This document shows, one piece after another, positions 11,240-22,800 of a stretch of 64,000 bases of DNA. Each line of letters starts with the position of its first letter. Position 1 is the first letter of the stretch. The position numbers and the translations under genes were made by a program. The stretch comes from Spirometra erinaceieuropaei (taxonomy: Eukaryota > Platyhelminthes > Cestoda > Diphyllobothriidea > Diphyllobothriidae): the NCBI GenBank assembly GCA_902702965.1, contig CACRXP010000094.1:294021-358020 (forward strand), read 5' to 3'. The notes under the pieces were generated by a model. The model was not told the DNA's origin, ran no database searches, and worked only from the letters and a program-made list of their open reading frames with translations.

Positions 11240-11907
11240 TCAAACCACAGATTGCTTCTGGATGTTACAATGCACGGACGTGCCGAAGATCGGATTCTCA
11301 AGTATTTTTATTCTGCGAATTGTTGTCGTTATTGTTTTATGAAAACGGCCCTCTGCATGATTCCGTTCTGCAGGCCCGAGGTCTGAAAACGAATCTGGCA
11401 AGTAAATCCTCGAAAGTCCGACTATATTCGGACCATACCTTTCCACACTCCAGTTGGACAGTCTAAACGTTGCCTTTATTGGAACATCGGGTCGGGTAAA
11501 TGAACGACTGTGATACTACAAATATGGAAAAAAATAGATCTTAACTAAAAATTATATTCAGATAAATGGAAATGTGCAGGCCTACTGCCTTTTGGCACAA
11601 TTGACATAATGAAGTAGGCTTACTTGGCCAAAAGTTACCAATACCCTTTCACATTCTGCTTCGCAGAAATATTCCTTGCCCTTGCGGGATGCTGAAAGTC
11701 GTATCTGGAAGCAGTTTTCAACCCGAATATTCCCTTGGAGGGTGACCTTGTAGGAATTCATTGAAAAGTACGATATTTCCTCCTCCACAACAAGTAGCAA
11801 AAGGCCTTTAATGAGACGTTCGGCAATGTCTCCCATGCTAAATATGCCTTTGTATTGTGGGCAGGAATTACGCCCTAAAAGGGTACTTACATTTAAACAC
11901 GAAAACG
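11240..11907 (-). CDS. Unknown gene family member A (two exons visible)
   Basis: Minus strand, 5' to 3': acceptor TTCTTTTCAG, exon 11907-11624 (284 nt), intron 11623-11516 (108 bp, GTAAGC...TTTGTAG, phase 0), exon 11515-11240 (276 nt) ending in a stop. A further 5' exon with the start codon must lie upstream; I could not find it. The product has a conserved SCPQYKGIF start, SYKVTLQGN, ENCFQIR, EYFCEAEC and a SVHCNIQKQSVV end, so about six conserved cysteines, suggesting a secreted or surface disulfide-bonded domain. It aligns without gaps with copies at 31387-32066 and 47497-48136. No named family is recognised. Netrin/TIMP-like and other Cys-rich folds were considered without support. No disabling mutation is seen in these two exons. 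Confidence 0.6.
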
Positions 11908-12189
11908 CTGAAAAGAATGAAGTGCAAAAAACCACGTGCTTGATTTATCAGTGAAATTTGGTAGATTTTGCTATGACAAAACTGCCATGCGAGCAACAAA
12001 AATTGGTACAAAACCAGTGTTAATATCTTTAAATTATTAACATCGCATATAGAGAATTTGTGTTGTTTATCAATTGACAGTGAATTCGGGGGCTAGTGAC
12101 GCAGCAGTTAACTCAAGAAACACGTTTTTTTGAATCTAAAGCTTCGGAAATTCGCGATCCCCAGTACCTCTAAATCATCCAAACAATAC

Positions 12190-13100
12190 GATTGCTACTG
12201 CGGGAAGGTGGAGTTCTGGGCTGGCTATGTCGATGACACCATCGTTGTCAAATAACTGACATTAAGCACCTGGGAAAACTACTGAATTCAGTTGACCTGA
12301 TTGTCCAATTCACGATGGAAGCAGAAAAAACAAGCAGCAGATCTTCCTTGACGTGCTTGTGAGTTGGTGTACGAGTGGACGACTGCAACCCACAGTATTC
12401 GGGAAAGCCACCGACACAGAGCAAATCCTACACTTCAACATAAATCACCCTCTGTTTTGCAAACGAAGTCTTCTCCGCACTCTATTCCAAAGAGTCGAAG
12501 CACGCATCAGCGCGTTAGGAGATATAAGGGCCTAACAAATGTACCTTAAGAACCTATCTGCAGCTACTGGTCATCTCAGATATTTTTTCGCGAGAAGTAG
12601 ACGTCGGGCGCACAGACGACGGTAAAGCGAACAGCAAACTGAAGTCCGGAGGGCCATTCCCTACGTTAAAGGGGTCTCTGGGGCGGTCTGTCAACTGTTA
12701 AAATTCACCAGAGAAGGCATAGCCAATCGACCCCAGGCCACAATTCGGCGCCGTCTGATGCAACCTAAGGATATGCTACTGTCCACTGAAACCTTAGATG
12801 TTGTCTACAAAATACGTTGCAATGAGGGCAACTACAATTACGCTGGGGTAACGGGGCGGAGATTGCAGACCCGCCTACAAGAGTTAAAATCGGCGAACCG
12901 GAGGCCAGACTCCCAACTGGCAACGCACGCTGGTGAAACCGAACGCAGAGACAGCCTGGTGACGAGTTTACTGGGCCAGAAAAGAAAACAACTTTCCGAC
13001 CAGCCACCCGAAAAAAGTTCATTCCCTTCCCCTGGACGGAGTGGTGACTGACAAAGCACGCCGGCGAAAAACCCGTCCACCATCTCCTGAGCGACTAAAA
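12190..13100 (+). pseudogene. Penelope-like element remnant: RT palm to GIY-YIG
   Basis: The palm YVDDTIVVK (about 12227) is followed by a broken segment matching PLE (open frame 12353-12535: SGRLQPTVFGKATDTEQILHF, then NHPLFCKRSLLRTLF). The GIY-YIG domain lies at 12758-12960 (DVVYKIRCNEGNYNYAGVTGR, then RLQTRLQELK and SQLATHAGETE). Frameshifts occur between parts. It sits inside segmental duplication A where copy B has the 5' half of a related PLE, suggesting one ancestral insertion with complementary losses, or two insertions at the same place. Confidence 0.7.
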
Positions 13101-13109
13101 ATTCGAGGA

Positions 13110-14000
13110 AGGAAAAAAATCGAGTAGCATGAGGCGACTTGCCAATCGGAATTTCTGGTCGATTAACTACATTTTACGCTTTGTCAATGAAGAACCGAGC
13201 AATCTCTTTAAAACGTTCACGCCTAGATAAGGCTGTTCCGGTAAATACGCCGTTTTCCTCAAATCAGAGGAGTTTATGTAAACACCTAGTTTTAAATGTT
13301 ATACGCAAGCGCCGCGTATGGCCAATGAGATGAATGAAAGAGCATAAGCTTTGTCCTAATTATAAACATTACGATATACCCTAACGTCACTCTCTTGACA
13401 CCAACAAAATACCCACTTTTAAACACAAAGATTTTATGCCTATAGTCTGGAATTTAATACTAAAGTGAAAACCACTGCATTGTAGGAAAGGCTGGATGAA
13501 TAAATATTTTCTTGGAAACTCTTCTTTTGCAATATCATTTAGTTAAACGAAAATTTTTAAAAATTACCTTTTTCCATTTTGAGAAGATAATTAATATTAA
13601 CATATAGTGTCATGCTAATTAAAATACTGCCTTTGCATGTATCAGCGTTATAACTGTAGGCCAACTTATAAGGCAAGCAAGGCATGGAAAGAGTTTGCAT
13701 TACAAGGTATGGATTGTTATGACAATTAAAATGAAATTCTTAAGTTGCTGTCAGTATTAAACAATTCCCGGATTATTCGAGAAGACGATTGGTCGGGCCA
13801 ATTATAAATACATTCGGAAAATGTGCAGGCAGAGTGTTTACGGGACTTACGAGCTGAATAGAAACATTCACTAGTGCACTTTGCCCAAAATAGTAAGAGA
13901 AGTAGACCGTTGCGTATTACATTGGAAGACATGAAGGCAGATGGGTGCGTCCTGTTCTTATGAGCCTGCAAATAGCTTTAATTTCATAAATAAAAAAGTA
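13110..14000. other. Duplicated noncoding DNA of block A
   Basis: Collinear with about 33965-34600. A short stretch at 13830-13975 aligns with a better preserved plus-strand frame in block B (34394-34582) but has stops here. Confidence 0.4.
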
Positions 14001-14002
14001 CT

Positions 14003-14170
14003 ATGCAGTCAGCCTATCAAGCAGCAGTGATGGAAATACACAAATGGTATTCCAATAGCATCGCCTTTCGCAAGGACATTTTTCTCTCTAACAAACGCAA
14101 TATTTCTATAGGCTGCCCTGAGGCTTCTGATAATACTACGGCTATCGTCAACGAAATCAGCCCTAACTAG
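14003..14170 (+). pseudogene. Exon-like conserved block of block A
   Basis: A 55-codon frame begins MQSAYQAAVMEIHKWYSNS and contains FRKDIFLSNKRNISIG and IVNEISPN before a TAG. The homologous place in block B (34604-34800) preserves the same reading frame by amino acid similarity (H-K-x-F/Y-S-N, Y/F-R-K, K-x-x-I-S-I-G, N-E-I/L-S), with one frameshift and one TGA. The TAG here replaces a tyrosine codon in copy B, so both copies are probably decayed exons of one ancestral gene. Family unknown. Confidence 0.35.
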
Positions 14171-14704
14171 ATGCGCATAGTCTAACTGTAACAGCAGCAC
14201 ATATCCCACATCGGAAACACGTAAGGCATGATAATTAGCTTCATCCTTCACAAAAAATTAACTAGTATGTAATTACAGGAAACATCGGAGAATGATTAAG
14301 ATGCCGGTGGCAGGATTTTGAACGTCTGAGAAATTACTACTTAACTGAGGTATCAGAGGAGCCAAAACACAGTCTTTAATCAATTTTTAATTTTTTTCAA
14401 CGTTCCATCTTGCAAGTGAAGCAAGAGATAAAACCTATGGTTGGTTTTACAGGGATCCGCATCATTATTTGGAACATGACGTCTAAGACATTTTATGCAG
14501 GTTAAGTTTATATATAATAATCAAAAATATTTACGCACGCATACGTTGACTTAGGGAGGTGGAATTTTCGCCCTCATTTGCATCGTCAACTGTGATCAGA
14601 AAGTAAGTTGTCATAGTGAACTTGAAGCAAACAAAAATCGTATTGTTCTTTTTTGCATAAATGTGACAAAGGGAATTTTAAATCCTCCCATCCAAGTGTG
14701 GCAG

Positions 14705-14994
14705 TTCAATGGTAGGGGGCGCTCACCGATCGTTCATACGGAAGTCACTCGTTCCGTTGTACCATAAGGGCTCTCTCTCGAAACTAAAAAGCAGCCGCAC
14801 AGCGGCGCATGATATATAGGCAGAATGGTATTACCGACAAAGACAAGGGAGACTGAAATGGCCATTTCTGGCTTATTAGCCGTCGTCAGCCAGCCATACC
14901 CAAGCCCGAAGTGTGGAACATCCGAGCCTCGAACTCGCGACCTGTTGGTTTAGAAGTCCACGCCTCTACATAGCGGGCCACGAGCCCGTTGCCT
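14705..14994 (-). repeat. tRNA-derived SINE, copy S1
   Basis: The 3' part (14920-14994), read on the minus strand, has the tRNA-like head: a degraded box A region and box B GAGTTCGAGGCTC, around a CTTCTAA loop. The body includes the family's signature (TACCGACAAAGACAAGGGAGACT at 14832-14854) and a G/C-rich tail end (CAGCCGCACAGCGGCGCATGAT). Copies recur at 28683, 35757, 36305, 37199, 49546, 49877 and 57411. It lies next to the inverted gene fragment at 14995. Confidence 0.7.
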
Positions 14995-15362
14995 TGTCGG
15001 TTTTCGATTTACTTGCCAGATTCGTTTTCAAACCTAGGTCCTGCAGTACGGAATCATGCAGAGGGTCGTTTACATAAAACAATAATGACAAAAATATGCA
15101 GAATAAAAATACTTGAGAATCCGATTTACGGCACGTCAGTGCATTGTAACATCCAGAAGCAATCTGTGGTTTGAAGACCAACTGAATAATTCTAAAGTTT
15201 TCTACAAAATACTCATGACACAAGGGATGTGAGCAGTACTTTAAGTAAAAAACGAATATTCTGAATATATTATAAGTCAATACAAATTTATTGCGCTGTA
15301 TGCGCCCTAAAATTCAGGTTGTTGCAGTAGAACAAGTTTATATAGTCTTCTCACGCTCGTAC
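14995..15362 (+). pseudogene. Inverted fragment of gene family member A, last exon plus 3' flank
   Basis: About 365 bp repeats 11053-11412 in inverted orientation. It carries the end of the last exon (YLPDSFSNLGPA to SVHCNIQKQSVV, 15007-15174) and about 190 bp of 3' flank, breaking off abruptly at both ends. Similarity to member A is much higher than between A and B, so the copying event is recent. It abuts SINE S1 with no recognisable spacer. Confidence 0.75.
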
Positions 15363-15639
15363 TTGGGGCAGTTCAAACGTTGGCGTGTTGCAGATTCGAC
15401 AGCGACGATTCCCTGCATAAACCCGATTTATAAGGTAATTCTGGCCATAAAATGATTACTAAGGCCAATAAACTAGATTATTAGCTTGTGAAAAAAGTAT
15501 ATATTTGGCGACAGATATTTGTTTGCCAATTTGAAACCGTACTATCTACACCTCATACACTAACAAAGACTTGATAACATGGAAAAATGGGAGGACCATT
15601 TGTTATTGTTATAGCTCTGAACGTTATGCCTAATGTGCG

Positions 15640-15990
15640 TGTTGCACAAATTCTCTTTGTTGTTGTTGTTGTTGGTCAAAAACCTAGTTTTTCGTTGTGT
15701 GGACCAGAGGGTGTGGAGTGGAGCGCCAAGGTGCGGGCTCGACCGCGCCATCCACCCGCGCCCTCCCCCCGTCTCCGGGCTGCTTGACACTATCTTAGCG
15801 CGGGGTCCAGGTGGGGGAGAAGTCTACTGTCACTATAAATCCCGCTCAGGTGACCGTCCCTGCACAACCCTGCTGTTGGGCACACGATGCGCATCCTCGG
15901 ATGCGACGGTTGAGCTGTCGCGCGCGCTGATAGGCTCTCTAATTCAGTCAGTTACTGCGCTAACCCCCTCCCCCCGTAGATAACTGCATC
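15640..15990 (+). repeat. GC-rich dispersed repeat G, copy 1
   Basis: The order is 'GTTGTTGTTGGTCAAAAACC', 'GTGTGGACCAGAGGGTGTGG', then a C-rich tract 'CATCCACCCGCGCCCTCCCC' and 'GGGTCCAGGTGGGGGAGAAG'. The same order occurs inverted at 17510-17690 and 17930-18070, and related pieces at 16990-17200 and 36880-37110. Open frames across it are composition artefacts. Confidence 0.6.
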
Positions 15991-16676
15991 TTCTTCTAAT
16001 TTTAAACCTGAAGGAGGGAAAAAATTCTATTTTCAAAAAGTTTCTAATTATAAGACTTTTAAATACCGTGAAATGGCCGTTCATAAATCGTCATGTCTCT
16101 GAATTTACCAATATGACTTGTAAAGTTAACAATAGGGATAAAATACACTGCTAAATTTTATGAATCCCATATGATAGGCCTTTATTATCGTAGATAAATG
16201 TGTGGTTCTACTTACGCAGAACATATACGACTTGTAGATTTGATGCTCTGAATCCAAGTGTAACGGTAGAGCGGGCTCAAAATTATTCGCGACTTGGAAT
16301 GTTTTCGGGAACCGAATTATACCCTTTCTTCAAGTATAAGCTTGGAAGAAGCCATAACTATCTACCGAATGAATGAAAAAATGAATATTTTTTACGCAGG
16401 CTTTCCATGAAATATAGTTGGACTTTTAGGGGCATCGAAAATCAATTAGAAAACTTTATGCTTATTAAGTAGTCATTTTTTACAGAGCGTACTTTTTGCA
16501 TGCAGTCGGCAGGAAGGCCGTTCGAAAACCGGCTTCCTGTGTTAACTGAAATATTATCAAATTATTCTGTATGCTGGCTAGTTCTACAACCCTACTTAAT
16601 TAATCTTTTCGGAACGAAAATGCACTTCGGAGTTTCGGTTGACATTTCATGAGTTAGTCCACCTACTGTGATCAGC
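15990..16676. repeat. Partial fold-back element, family 2
   Basis: The right arm is clear: GCAGTCGG...CTTAATTAATCTTTTCGGAACG...TTTCGGTTGACATTTCATGA...TCCACCTACTG at 16500-16672. It matches the right arm of the complete element at 51441-52415. The left arm is missing or decayed before about 16010. Confidence 0.6.
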
Positions 16677-16679
16677 TCA

Positions 16680-17510
16680 GACGATGAACTGGCGTCGGGA
16701 AGAAGAAAGAGAAAGTGCGGTCGACAGTCTCAGCGTGTTTTTTTAACGGTAAACAATCTAAGACACTGGAATCTATCACGGAGCTCAAAAAGCCGTAGTT
16801 TTGAAGGTTTTCAGCTGCCGGAATAACTCGGAAATCGCGGTGAGCCGTGCGATTTTGTGTGCAGTGGCCAACTGATGCGCCGAGTCAGGTTGAAACAGAT
16901 TCATCTTAATATGACCTCTACTGCACTCCCGCTCAGCGGGACTAGAGACACCTTCCCCACTTTAGCTTTGCTGATGTGTAAAATCCTGTTAAGTGTACTG
17001 TGTAAACCAGGGGATGTTGTGACACGTCTAGATGCGGGTTCTCGCCGCGCCCTGCGCCCTCTCCTGCTTCCGGACTTCTTGATTTTGCCGTGACACCGGA
17101 CTCAGAGAGAGAGAGAGAGAGGTAGATGCTGCGCAAGTCATTGACCCTGCTCACATTCTGCTCTGGGCACATGGTGGACATCGTCAGCAATGGCAGCCGA
17201 ACAGCTACCGAAGCTTGTCGATTATTCCAGAAGAAAGCCTGCTTCTTAGCTGAACCGCGAGCCACTACGGAGTTAGACAGATTTGGGCAGCCAGAAAACA
17301 GTAGTTATGCTGCGTGGATAAAAGTCAGTTTGCTACTTTGTATTTAAATTTTTAACTCAGGCCATGACTACCTCTTCATTGTACGTGTACATGTTTACAT
17401 TTCTTGTTACGAATGACTGGCCAGTTCAACTGGCATTGCCCACCGTGCGCTCCACGACAAGGCAGAGCAGGCACGATGATTTGTGAGCGAGTTAGTTTAA
17501 AGTGGTATTA
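16680..17510. repeat. GC-rich repeat G, copy 2, with (GA)n
   Basis: Shares 'TAAACCAGGGGAT(G)TT' (17005 and 36881) and 'GGAGCACATGG' / 'GGGCACATGGTGGACATCGTC'-like pieces with 36880-37110. A (GA)n run lies at 17104-17121. No gene seen. Confidence 0.5.
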
Positions 17511-18075
17511 AACCTACACGCACCAACCGCACTCTTTCCTTCTACCTGGACCCGGGGTTAAAACAGAGTCAAGAAGCCCACAGGCGGATGAGGACGCAGG
17601 CAGATGGTACGGTTGTGTCCGCACCTTAGCGCTCCACTCCACACCCCTTGGTCACCACAGCAAATAACTAGGCTTTTGGTCAGCAACAAGACTGGGAGGG
17701 CGGCATGAGTCCCAGTGCCCGCGACATCTGCGACCACACCCCTACCTGACAGGAGAATGAAGCCCCTCCTTTAGGTTATCCCTCTTCGACGGCCACTTCG
17801 ACAGTCGATTTCGACGGTGTCCGCCGTACGTTACACAGCAAGGTGCATCAGGGCCAGTGCATTGCACCTGAATTAGTTTAGGGCTAATGTAAACCTGCAC
17901 AGCGTCTACCGCAATCTCTCCTCTTTCTCTTCCTCCTCCATCTGGACCCGGTGACAAGATAGTGTTACGATGACCAGTGGTGGGAGGGGGGGGACGCAGG
18001 TGGATGACACGGTCGAGCCAACACCCAGCCGCAACACCACAACCCCTAGTGCACACAGCAAATTACCAGAATTTT
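17510..18075 (-). repeat. GC-rich repeat G, copies 3 and 4, inverted
   Basis: Two adjacent inverted copies. The first has 'CTGGACCCGGGG', then 'CACAGCAAATAACTAGGCTTTTGGTC'; the second has 'CTGGACCCGGTGACAAGATAGTG', then 'GGGGACGCAGGTGGATGACACGGTCGAGCC'. Both are reverse complements of parts of copy 1. Confidence 0.55.
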
Positions 18076-18079
18076 AACC

Positions 18080-19730
18080 AATAGCACTATCATCAACAAC
18101 AACGTCTAGGATAGAAGAAATCAGCATGGACTACGTGACGATGTTTACTGCGGAAGGTTTTAGGATGTGAACGCTTTCGAACCAAACGTCTTAAAATATG
18201 CACACGTAACGTCTAAAAGATCAAATTAATTATTGCGAGGGTCCAAGCATCAGTTTCTGGTCGCCGTCACTGTGGGTAGCCTGCCCGCTGTCGTAAAACA
18301 TGTGTCTCACCAGCGTTTGGTGGACGGTATTTGCTAAACCACATTCGATATCTCCGAACAGTCCCAGAGTTAAGCTCAGTCAGGCAGTATCTGGTTGGCC
18401 ATTTCACCATGAACAAAAACCAGTGCCCCTGCAAGGCAGCATTCTGTGTCCCCTTATGTGAAATTCATCATTCCCAGGGGAAGAACTCCGTCTTCTCGTT
18501 TATTTTTCTAGAATAGCCTTAAAGGTGGGTGCGTCGTACGTATTACCTACACACTGCATATATCTTGTAATAAGACCGGTGTGTTCTCTATTGATTTACC
18601 TCACTAAATTGAATTTTGCAAGGCTTGAATATACCCTACAGGTATCCGTCATAGGGCCAGATCTGGATGTTATATTTGGAGGGCCAAGGGCATATGTGAT
18701 GATAAAATAATAATAACGAGACCTGGTTTGGTCACCGTTATGTACAGTTCCAAGCAGGAACTTGCAGAAATGCTAATTAGAAAATCGCCCCTAACGTCAG
18801 ATTTACGTAGATCATTTTGGAGGTAAACATTGATTTTGTGGGGTGTGATTAAGTCCATACACGAATTACCCCAGCCGTTTCTGTGTAGATCTGGCTGGTG
18901 AAACGTAAGTAACCGATCCACGTTAGAGTCCAATGCATTCGGTCGGTAACTTTCTTTCCCGGTGTGCGTGATGTCCTCATGTAAGCGAGGCAGTAATTCC
19001 AATCGTGAGTGCTGTGTACTTGGCAGATTGTGTCGTATGATTGAGAACCACCAAACTCTGCATGTAACTCAACAGTCAAATGATTTTAGAGGCGCGGGGT
19101 AAAATATTAACGCTCCTCTCCACGTCTGTTTTTGTCGAACTGTTCTGTGCACAGTCAATCATGATAGGAGGTCATGTAAAATGTCTAGTGAACCTCTCTA
19201 ACCACCTAAGGTTAAAATGATTCGGATCACTCACGCCTCCAATGCATGGCTATAAGCATATCGAGGTAGTTTTAAACTGCTTGACATGCAGTACTATGTG
19301 AACTTCGCCGACGTCATGCCTTCATAGTTGACTTCACTGACATTACCCTCTAGTTTGCACTAGTTCGTTGTCTGAGCCGGTCAGCCATCTGGGATTGAGA
19401 ATAGGAGTTGTGGCTGGCGGGGCATAATAGCATGGCATACTACTCGCAAACTAGTCATCCTTACAGTATGTGAATTATCCACAAAAGGGTCTTGATAGAA
19501 CTCACACGCGTGGGACGCTACCATGGAGCCTGACCATCAGTAGGTTAACCACTTTTCCTAGTAACGCAAACTGAGTTAGGCGATCAGTTGGATAGCTTCA
19601 AAATCACAACCTCGTGACAAGTTTAACTGCGTCCTACTGATTGCAATGATGAGTTCGGTACTGTAGTGTTAGGAGGAGTTCCGTAGTGTCGACCTTACTC
19701 TCAGCACATAAGGAACCTAATGTCGGAGCC
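18080..19730. other. Unassigned DNA
   Basis: No coding domain, RNA or repeat unit recognised; only short unremarkable frames. Confidence 0.4.
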
Positions 19731-20280
19731 CGTCAACCAGGTGGTGGGGAAGTTGTAGCAGCCGCTCCAGCCCCCCTTTTCTTCGGCTCCGTTTTGTCGG
19801 TTGATGGCCGCGACAATCGTTGCCAGGCCGCTGACACACAACCACCCCCGCCGATTAGAACTGGGCCCCCCTCCTGTCCGGCTGCCCCCGCAATCTATTA
19901 TCACCTCATGCGCGTCGGACGACCTGGCTTGATACCCGTGAGCCTCTGAATTATGCTTCCCCCTAATCCTTCCCTAATCCGTCCAGTCTCATGACCAGCA
20001 TCCAACCAGTCAATCCCACCTACTGACACAGACTTTCACTACCGCGTAAACTACACACCGCGACTGACGCTCTCCGTGAACGGACGCTTTTCTCTGTTGC
20101 AAGCAAACAGCCAACAACTTACCGCAACCTGCCCTGTGTGCAGAATAAAATAGTCCTCACAGCTCTCTGACTTCTGACAATAGACGAAACGAACTTATTG
20201 TGCGTGGTTTTAGTTGATCTCACATCCTTGACCGCCACAAAGTTACATGCCGTTACTAACAGGGGTGCTACAGGTCGTCT
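19730..20280. other. GC-rich then mixed DNA before the fold-back element
   Basis: 19740-19910 is C-rich and resembles repeat G in composition only. 20150-20250 resembles the flanks of the fold-back element at 51360-52510 (TCTGACTTCTGACA(A/C)TAGACG and TTGATC(T)CACATCCTTGA). Confidence 0.4.
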
Positions 20281-20281
20281 A

Positions 20282-21230
20282 CAGTGAGTGGCCGATCTCA
20301 TGAAATGTTGGCCGAAATTCTCAAATGCATTTTCAAATAGACGGGATTGCTCGGGCGCGGTTATAATGCTGATTATTTTGCGGCATAACCCATTCGTATG
20401 TCGGACTCAGCAGGATGTCAGCCTTTGAATACACTACTTTTCAATCTCCTGCAGAAACCGTACTTGGTAAAAAATGGCTACTTAAGCAGCATGCATTGCA
20501 AATTCAAATATATTTTAGAGAAGCCACGAAAAAATAAGCCTTCTTTTAGTCGTTTGATAGAGAATAACGTCTTCTTCATATTTTATACTTAGGCCAGGAG
20601 TATGATTAGGTTTTTAAAAGTTGCTAATTACGAGATTTTTTAAGACCGCGCATCGTCAATTCACATAGCACCGTACCTGTCCGTTTACCACGGCTCCTCG
20701 TGACATGTGCTATATAGTCTGCATCCATTGCAAAATTTTATGGACTCCGTATGATATCTTGTTAAAGGCGTAGAAGAATATGTGATTTTATTTACGAGGA
20801 AAGCATGCACCTTGTAGACTGAAATCATCAAGCGCTAATGCAATGAATGGTCAAACTCCAAACTATTCGGGAATTGGAAAAACATTTTTAAAACCTAATT
20901 ATACTGTTTCTTTGCGTATAAAATATTAAGAAGACATGATTTTATACCAATCGACTAAAAGGAAACTATCTCTAACATATATCTGAATTTGCGAGACCAC
21001 TTAAATCGCGGGAAAAATGTATGCTTCTTAAGTAGTCATTTTTTACTAAGTACGGTTTCGACAGGAGATTGAAAGGCAGTGCTTTCAAAGGCTGACATCC
21101 TGCTGAGTCCGAAATATGGTGGGATTATTCCGCAAGGTAATTTGTATTAAACCGCGTTCAAGTAATTCTTTCTAATCGAAAACCCACTTCAGAATTTCAG
21201 CCAACATTTCATGGGATCAGTCACTCACTG
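20282..21230. repeat. Fold-back element (long-TIR MITE), family 1, copy a
   Basis: It begins CAGTGAGTGGCCGATCTC and ends with the inverted form ...GATCAGTCACTCACTG, flanked by TA on both sides (20280-20281 and 21231-21232). The arms pair over about 400 bp each, leaving a short centre. No transposase frame. TA target duplication and terminal inverted repeats are typical of Tc1/mariner-mobilised non-autonomous elements. Confidence 0.85.
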
Positions 21231-21359
21231 TAGGTGTGCCAAATACACTCTAGTCGGAAACCTAAAGATGCATCAGAGAACATGCTTCCGATTTAAGTAA
21301 AATGCGCATGCCCTGCCTGTTACTCGGGTGTTGTGGGAGATGTTTGTATAAGGTGTAGA

Positions 21360-21600
21360 TGCTGGTGGGCGGAGATGCGTTAATGATGTAACGTCAACGG
21401 TATTTTCCTCAGAGCTTTATGAATTCTTGTGTAACCGAGTAGGCCAATACGATGACAGAACGTTTGTATGAATTTTGGAAAGTGGAGTGGGGCGGAGTTT
21501 GATCGCAGTTGATAACCAGGCCCCGTATTACAGGCGGCTGGGGCTTTTTTGCCGTGCCACACTATCACATGTGATCCATTTGGCTTCTGTTTTACGTTTG
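21360..21600. repeat. Dispersed repeat X, copy 2, left part
   Basis: Matches 1890-2130, including the 'ACCGAGTAGGCC' anchor and a 'GGAAAGTGGAGTGG' segment. It leads directly into the telomere-like tract. Confidence 0.4.
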
Positions 21601-21826
21601 AGGTTAGGATTAAGGTACCGGTTAATGATGTCCGATTTTCGGGTTAGGGTTATGCCCTTTAGGCCTAGGTTTTTGGGTTACGGTTAGGATAGAGTTTACG
21701 ATTAGGTTTCAGTATTGCGATTAGGTTTTACATTTAGAGCTATGTCTAAGGGCTACTGTTAGGGTTAAGGTTGTCGTTAGGGTTAACGGTTTAACGTTTA
21801 AGGTAAGGATTAGGTTAAGGTCGCCG
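21600..21826 (+). repeat. Degenerate telomere-like tract (TTAGGG/TTAGGN)
   Basis: About 225 bp rich in GGTTAGG, GTTAGGGTT and ATTAGGTT words, with three exact GTTAGGGTTA/GTTAGGGTTAAG stretches. TTAGGG is the usual flatworm telomere repeat. The tract is too degenerate for a functional telomere and reads as an old interstitial array. Confidence 0.6.
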
Positions 21827-21839
21827 TCCATTTCCCCAT

Positions 21840-22800
21840 TCCTGGCTACCGCCTGCGATCAAGCTAAGATTATGTTTAATTTCATGATGTTTGTGGGTAT
21901 ACCACAGTTTTTGTTGTTGCGTTCTCTGTGCAGATAAAGATATTGTCTAGTTTGCCGACTCCGGAACACGCAAAGTGTGAGAAACAATCAGTCTGCAGAT
22001 CCAAACCGCACATTTCTAAACAATGGCCCAAGGAATTTGTTGATGGTGATTGGAAACGCCAGTTGAATCGGGAATCGCAGTCGCCGTACTTGAAATGGCA
22101 TGTGAGTTGGAATCAGTGGAATGAGAGCACTAAGGACATGCTCACATTTGAAAGGTCCTGTCAAGGCAGTTACTTCCACGACTTTGGTCATTAATGTCCT
22201 TACTGCAAGCCGCATGCAGTTGCAAAGCTTCGGCTGGTTGCTATTACGAAACATGATAATCACACACCGATTTTCAATTGCAGTACGTGTGGCGGCACCC
22301 CTGGCAGATGAGGTTAATTCTGTGGGATAATTAACTGCGTCGTCTGCTTCCACAGCGCTGTCAACGGACGTGTATGCGGATGGTGTGTTGGTGACCGTGG
22401 TACTGATCTGCCTGGTTTAGTACGGTGCGTACTTATGTGACCGATTAGGCGAATGTGTAATGTAAATGAGCAGTGGCTATATGGAAAGCAGTGGTCGGCT
22501 GTGGTTACCTTGTTGGTCTGGAGATTCTGCATTTGTAACCAAATATCCAATTTGACTTCTATATCACCAAATGTGACGCTATTTTTTATAATTACCCTAA
22601 TTATATATTGTGCTGACAGTTTTGGATCGCTGTAATGGTTAAAGTCCTACTACATATTCAAGAAGCTTCTTCATAGCTTATGTTTACACAAATGTAATTT
22701 TAAACATTAATTGTCTTGGAAACTTCACGTAATTTAAGCAAATGAAGTACAAAGTCGTCCCCAGTAAGGCCGTCCTTAGAGGCAATTATCACAGCAAAGC
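21840..22800. other. Unassigned DNA
   Basis: Open frames at 21928-22194 and on the opposite strand (21988-22353) mirror each other and have no domain. No feature supported. Confidence 0.35.

Larger units (their letters stand above)
10977..15560. repeat. Segmental duplication, copy A
   Basis: The block is collinear with 31145-35530. Anchors: 10977/31145 (CGTCGATGT...), the gene-family exons (11240-11907/31387-32066), GGGCTAGTGA (12091/32250), CATTGTAGGAAA (13475/34117), CATCGGAGAATGAT (14283/34868) and TCAACTG(T/C)GATCAGAAAG (14587/35203). Each copy carries a different PLE remnant in the middle. Copy A also has a SINE plus an inverted gene fragment at 14705-15380 that copy B lacks. Divergence is considerable, so the duplication is old. 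Confidence 0.75.

Noticed and set aside
11516..11623. In-frame stops between the two exons of members A and B as evidence of pseudogenes
   Set aside because: They fall inside a well-formed phase-0 intron (GTAAGC donor, pyrimidine tract and TAG acceptor), as the stop-free equivalent in member C confirms.
11870..11892. A 17-nt 'mini-intron' (GTAAGT...TTTTAG) inside the exon of gene member A
   Set aside because: The segment is aligned as coding in members A, B and C (N/K-V-x-x-x-L) and keeps the frame; a 17-nt intron is not needed to explain it.
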